Shown here piece by piece: positions 60,197 to 64,000 of a DNA stretch of 64,000 nucleotides; positions within the stretch are counted from its first letter, which is position 1; each line of letters opens with the position of its first letter. The position numbers and the translations under genes were made by a program. The DNA lies in the NCBI RefSeq assembly GCF_002204795.1, contig NZ_NIXO01000008.1, positions 62,001 through 126,000 on the forward strand. Direction: 5' to 3'. The notes below the pieces were generated by a model. That model worked only from the letters and a program-made list of their open reading frames with translations. It was not told the origin of the DNA and ran no database searches. Source of the DNA: Pseudomonas sp. K2I15. Lineage in GTDB: Bacteria > Pseudomonadota > Gammaproteobacteria > Pseudomonadales > Pseudomonadaceae.

Positions 60197-63100
60197 ATGA
60201 CCAGGTTCCGGGCCTTGTGGCTCAGCGCGAGCGTGCTGCTGGGCGTGCTCTGCACACAAGCCCCGGCCTTTAGTGAACCTCGTTCCCTTTTCCTGTTCGG
60301 GCACTCCATCCTTGAAACCCGCGCCGTAGGGCTGCAGGAAGCTGACTGGCGCTGGCTACGCGAGCGGCGCCGCTTGTTGATGGGCGTCTCGGGCCCCGAC
60401 TACGCGCCGTTCGAGTTGACCAGCAACGATGAGCTTGAGGGGATTACGGCGGATTACGCGGCGTTGATCGCCGATGCGCTGGGCATCACGGTAGAAGTTC
60501 GTCGTTATGACAACCGGGATGAGGTTATTGCCGCACTCAAGCGTGGCGAGGTGGACTTTCTCGGCTCCGCCAATGGCTACGAAGCAGCAGACCCGCAGCT
60601 TCTGTTGTCGCGCTCCTATGCTATCGATCAGCCGACCCTGGTCACCCGCACGGGCGACAGCCAAACCCTGAGCGCCGACTTGGCCGGCAAGCGCGTGGCG
60701 ATGCTCTATCACTACATGCAGCCGGATGCGGTGCAGGCGTTTTACCCCCATGCCCGGCTACAACTTTTTCCATCGACCTTCGAGGCTATCGGCGCTGTGG
60801 CGTTCGGCCAGGCAGACGTTTATCTGGGGGACGCAATCAGCACCCACTACCTGATCAACAGGAACCACCTGAACAACGTTCGAATGGCTGATTTCTCGTC
60901 ACTTGAAGTCAACCCGTTCGGCTTTGCATTCCCCCGGGACAACACTCGCCTGCTGCGTATCGTCAATGCGGCACTGGAAGGCATACCGGCTAACGAACAG
61001 ATGCAAATTCTGCGTCGTTGGAGTGCCGGCAACCTGGGTTTTTTGGGGGCCGACCGGCTGCGTTTGAGTGCCAGCGAACAGCGTTGGCTGGAGAAACACC
61101 CACGGGTCAAGGTGGCGGTGCTCGACAAGTTTCTGCCCCTTTCATTTTTTAACAAGCAGGGGGAGTTTGAGGGCCTGAGCGCCGAAGTGCTGGCCCGGAT
61201 CAGCTTGCGAACCGGGTTGAAATTCGACGTGGTGCAGGGGAGTTCGTTGCCCCGGCAAATTGATCAAGTCCAAGCCGGCAATGCAGACATGATGGCGGTG
61301 ATTACCCCGAGTATGGAGCGGGCCGACAAGGTGCGCTTTACCAGGCCCTATCTGACCAATCCGTTCGTGCTGGTCAGCCGCAGCGATACGAACAGCCCGG
61401 TGCTCCTTGAGGACATGCCCGGCAAACGCCTGGCATTGATTGCCGGCAATAGCTTGCGCGAGGGCATCGCTCGCGACTATCCCGGCATCAAGTTTGTCGA
61501 CGTCGAGAACCCCGAGCAGGCGATGGCGCTGGTTGCCGGTGGCGGCGCTGATGCGGCGGTCAACTCCCTGATCAGCGCGCGGTACATGATCGCCCGCGAC
61601 TACCGTGACCGCTTGCGGGTGAGCAGTACGGTCGGCTCCGAGCCGGCGCGCATTGCCTTCGGTATCAGCCGTAGCCAGCTGGAGTTGTATTCGATCCTCG
61701 ACAAGGCGCTGCTGAGCATCACGCCCCAGGAAATGGACGAGCTGACCAACCACTGGCGCAGCGAAGTGGTGATTGAAGACAGCTACTGGTTACGTCACCG
61801 CAACGCGATCATTCAGGGCTTCGGGTTGGCAGCACTGTTGCTGCTGATCACCCTGGGCTGGGCGATTTACCTGCGCAGCCTGATACGCAAACGGGTGCAG
61901 GCCGAACGCGCCCTGAGTGACCAGATGCGTTTTATGAGTGTGCTGATCGATGGCACGCCTCACCCGATTTATGTGCGCGATCGCCTGGGGCGGCTGATGG
62001 CGTGCAACAGCGCCTACCTCGATGTGTTCGGTTTCAAGCTGGAGGACGTAGTAGGCAAGACCGTGGTCGAGGCCGACACCGGCAATCGTCCCCAGGCCCA
62101 GTCGTTTCATGAGGACTACCTGCGTTTGATGGAGCGGGGCGAGCCGCAGATTCATGACCGCGTACTCAAGGTGCCGGGCGGCAAGGTCCTGACGATCTAC
62201 CACTGGATGCTGCCGTACCGCGACGGTGATGAGCAGGTGGTGGGCATGATCGCGGGCTGGGTGGACGTCAGCGAAAGGCAGCACCTGTTGGGACAGTTGC
62301 AGGAGGCCAAGGAAGATGCCGACGCCGCCAACCGCGCCAAGACCACCTTCCTTGCAACCATGAGCCATGAAATACGCACACCCATGAACGCCGTGATCGG
62401 CATGATTGAACTGGCGTTGAAAGCCGCCGAACAGGGCCGCGCCGACCGCGACGCGCTGGAGGTGGCCGCTGACGCGTCACGGGGCATGCTGGAGTTGATC
62501 GGCGATATTCTCGACATCGCACGCATTGAATCGGGCCACCTGTCCCTGGCCCTTGAGCCTTCGAACCTGCACACATTGCTGGTGTCCGTGGCGCGGGTTT
62601 TCGATGGGCTGGCGCGGGCCAAGGGCCTGGTCTTGCAGGTGGAACTCGACCCGCTGATTGATCGCTACGTGCTGGTGGACCCGATGCGCTTCAAGCAGGT
62701 GGTGTCGAACCTGCTGAGCAACGCAATCAAGTTCACCACCCAGGGCCAGGTGCGGCTGGGCGCGTCCGGCTCGTCGGCGATTGCCAACGGGTACCTGAAC
62801 CTCAGGCTGTGGGTGGAAGACACTGGCATCGGCATCAGTGTCGAAGACCAGAAACGCCTGTTCAACCCGTTTATCCAGGGCAGCAACACCGCGCAATCGG
62901 CGCGCAGTGGCTCGGGCCTGGGCCTGGTCATCAGCCGCAACTTGTGCGAGATGATGGGTGGGCAATTGCAATTGAGCAGCCTGCTGGGGCAGGGCACCCG
63001 GGTGGACGTCACCCTGGAACTGGCGGTAGCCGACGCAACCTTGACGCCGGCCGTATCCGTTGCCCTGGAAACCCCGCCGACCCACGCGCTGAGCATTCTG

Positions 63101-63832
63101 GTGGTGGATGACTACCCAGCCAACCGGCTGCTGCTGGCCCGGCAATTGAGCTTTCTGGGGCACCGAATCACCACGGCCGAAGATGGCGTCGAGGGGCTTG
63201 AACTGTGGTTGTCCGGGCAATTTGACGGGGTGATTACCGACTGCAATATGCCGTTCAAGGACGGCTACGAGCTGGCGCGGGATATCCGCACCCTGGAGCG
63301 CGAACGCGGCCTGGCGCCTTGCCTGCTGCTGGGGTTTACCGCCAACGCCCAGCCCGAGGAGGCTGAGCGCTGTCGGCAGGCGGGAATGGATGGCTGCCTG
63401 TTCAAACCCACCGGCCTCGAGGATTTGCATGCGGCCCTGATGTTGCGCACGGCTACGCCCTCCGTGGCCCCGGGCACCGTGGATGAGCTGGCGCCAGACT
63501 TTGACTTGAGCCACCTGGAGAAGCTGACCGGGGGCGATATCAACGCGGTAAAAGAACTGCTGGCGCCGCTGCTCGACAGCCTTGAGGCCGACCAAGGGCA
63601 ACTGGTGATCCTGCAACGCAACGCAGACTTTGCCGGCCTGCATGACCTGGCTCATCGAACCAAAGGTGGTGCGCGCATGGTCAAGGCCCAGGCATTGATG
63701 GACTGCTGCGAGGGATTGGAAAACGTCTGTGAACGGCAAGCGCATGACGAGTTGGCCGGTGCCGTCGACGGCGTAGATGAAGCGCTCGCTCACCTGCATC
63801 ATGGGCTGTCGGTTTATTGCAATCGGACTTGA
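60197..63832 (+). CDS. Hybrid sensor kinase of the BvgS/EvgS type
   Basis: A 1211-residue unorthodox sensor kinase. Order: signal peptide; two periplasmic Venus-flytrap (SBP_bac_3) domains at about 55-285 and 300-525; one membrane helix at about 535-560 (GFGLAALLLLITLGWAIYL); a PAS domain at about 585-705; a HisKA domain with His724 (FLATMSHEIRTPMNAVIG); an ATPase domain (N, G1 and G2 boxes to about 955); a receiver with Asp1015 (ITDCNMPFKDG); and an Hpt domain with His1153 (LAHRTKGGARM). This four-step phosphorelay layout is that of BvgS. The partner regulator is encoded just upstream. The signal is unknown; the flytraps suggest a small molecule such as nicotinate or an amino acid. Confidence 0.94.
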   Translation: MTRFRALWLSASVLLGVLCTQAPAFSEPRSLFLFGHSILETRAVGLQEADWRWLRERRRLLMGVSGPDYAPFELTSNDELEGITADYAALIADALGITVEVRRYDNRDEVIAALKRGEVDFLGSANGYEAADPQLLLSRSYAIDQPTLVTRTGDSQTLSADLAGKRVAMLYHYMQPDAVQAFYPHARLQLFPSTFEAIGAVAFGQADVYLGDAISTHYLINRNHLNNVRMADFSSLEVNPFGFAFPRDNTRLLRIVNAALEGIPANEQMQILRRWSAGNLGFLGADRLRLSASEQRWLEKHPRVKVAVLDKFLPLSFFNKQGEFEGLSAEVLARISLRTGLKFDVVQGSSLPRQIDQVQAGNADMMAVITPSMERADKVRFTRPYLTNPFVLVSRSDTNSPVLLEDMPGKRLALIAGNSLREGIARDYPGIKFVDVENPEQAMALVAGGGADAAVNSLISARYMIARDYRDRLRVSSTVGSEPARIAFGISRSQLELYSILDKALLSITPQEMDELTNHWRSEVVIEDSYWLRHRNAIIQGFGLAALLLLITLGWAIYLRSLIRKRVQAERALSDQMRFMSVLIDGTPHPIYVRDRLGRLMACNSAYLDVFGFKLEDVVGKTVVEADTGNRPQAQSFHEDYLRLMERGEPQIHDRVLKVPGGKVLTIYHWMLPYRDGDEQVVGMIAGWVDVSERQHLLGQLQEAKEDADAANRAKTTFLATMSHEIRTPMNAVIGMIELALKAAEQGRADRDALEVAADASRGMLELIGDILDIARIESGHLSLALEPSNLHTLLVSVARVFDGLARAKGLVLQVELDPLIDRYVLVDPMRFKQVVSNLLSNAIKFTTQGQVRLGASGSSAIANGYLNLRLWVEDTGIGISVEDQKRLFNPFIQGSNTAQSARSGSGLGLVISRNLCEMMGGQLQLSSLLGQGTRVDVTLELAVADATLTPAVSVALETPPTHALSILVVDDYPANRLLLARQLSFLGHRITTAEDGVEGLELWLSGQFDGVITDCNMPFKDGYELARDIRTLERERGLAPCLLLGFTANAQPEEAERCRQAGMDGCLFKPTGLEDLHAALMLRTATPSVAPGTVDELAPDFDLSHLEKLTGGDINAVKELLAPLLDSLEADQGQLVILQRNADFAGLHDLAHRTKGGARMVKAQALMDCCEGLENVCERQAHDELAGAVDGVDEALAHLHHGLSVYCNRT

Positions 63833-63967
63833 CTGACGAGGGCTGTCATTCGAGCTATTTGGGACAACTCCTACATGAAGGTGGAACAAGCCTTATTTAG
63901 TCTTCGGAATATGTCTGGAAAATAGGTCGCCCGTCCCTCACGAGCGCTCCTTGCTCAGGTATTTGCC

Positions 63968-64000
63968 ATGCCAAACAAAGCACTGACTATCCTGATCGCC
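63968..64000 (+). CDS. Start of an unknown gene, perhaps a response regulator (cut by window edge)
   Basis: The first 11 codons read MPNKALTILIA and run off the right edge. The hydrophobic strand near the N-terminus is what the first strand of a receiver domain looks like (ILIAD), and such regulators follow BvgS-like genes in several pseudomonads. This is only a guess from eleven residues. Confidence 0.35.
   Translation, partial: MPNKALTILIA

Noticed and set aside
62477..63889. A 470-codon open frame antisense to the sensor kinase
   Set aside because: Shadow of the kinase, ATPase, receiver and Hpt domains; no motif of its own.

Overview
The window looks like chromosome of a Pseudomonas fluorescens-group bacterium. 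It is GC-rich, and its intergenic gaps carry the REP/REPIN palindromes typical of this group (twelve seen, in three or four sequence classes). It also has Pseudomonas-restricted families (DUF1652, a DUF3077 remnant, a DUF5629-like protein) and the dhcR/dhcA-dhcB-atoB arrangement known from P. aeruginosa. No tRNA, rRNA, prophage, transposase or CRISPR array was seen.

Layout. 1-2038: 3' end of an RND/MMPL exporter. 2256-5192: secreted pectin lyase plus rhamnogalacturonan lyase, a two-gene pectin-attack unit. 5320-7114: DUF5629-like protein, exported lactonase-fold protein and a 59-residue exported peptide. 7251-12717: the translationally coupled sbcD-sbcC-GST operon. 12798-20170: trhP (tRNA hydroxylation), an AI-2E family permease, small proteins, a shikimate-dehydrogenase-like enzyme, yceH, a DUF1993 protein and sstT. 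20387-23621: MFS exporter, nhaR, lipoprotein, TerC-type protein. 23755-25892: selD-mnmH, which together supply 2-selenouridine to tRNA. 26016-33944: permease, phosphatase, YghU-like GST, PhzF-like protein, two LysE exporters, a zinc-type hemB, a DUF1615 lipoprotein and a thioesterase. 34137-37761: the dehydrocarnitine/acetoacetate CoA-transferase operon with its divergent LysR regulator. 38784-42168: sirtuin, CBS protein, topB. 42338-46802: MHS transporter and GMC oxidoreductase with a divergent LysR gene. 46880-50393: alkC, then a gamma-glutamyl-amine synthetase-like gene coupled to an XRE-cupin regulator, whose divergent promoter region holds three evenly spaced palindromes. 50405-52587: short LemA-like protein, RcnB-like protein, MFS exporter. 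52678-56113: a PAS-PAS-PAS-LuxR regulator flanked on both sides by the same dyad, which suggests a local stress regulon with CsbD, DUF1652 and a membrane protein. 56484-59276: lytic-transglycosylase-like lipoprotein, FKBP, GNAT and mgtC behind a long structured leader. 59569-64000: a BvgA/BvgS-like two-component pair and the first codons of another gene.

Most genes are ordinary chromosomal functions. The less expected signals lie between genes: the paired TGCAC-N11-GTGCA dyads, the 24-bp-spaced operator triplet, the mgtC leader, a LysR operator, and REPINs that abut or supply stop codons. Gene calls rest on recognised protein motifs; no database search was possible. Starts were chosen from Shine-Dalgarno spacing and family length.
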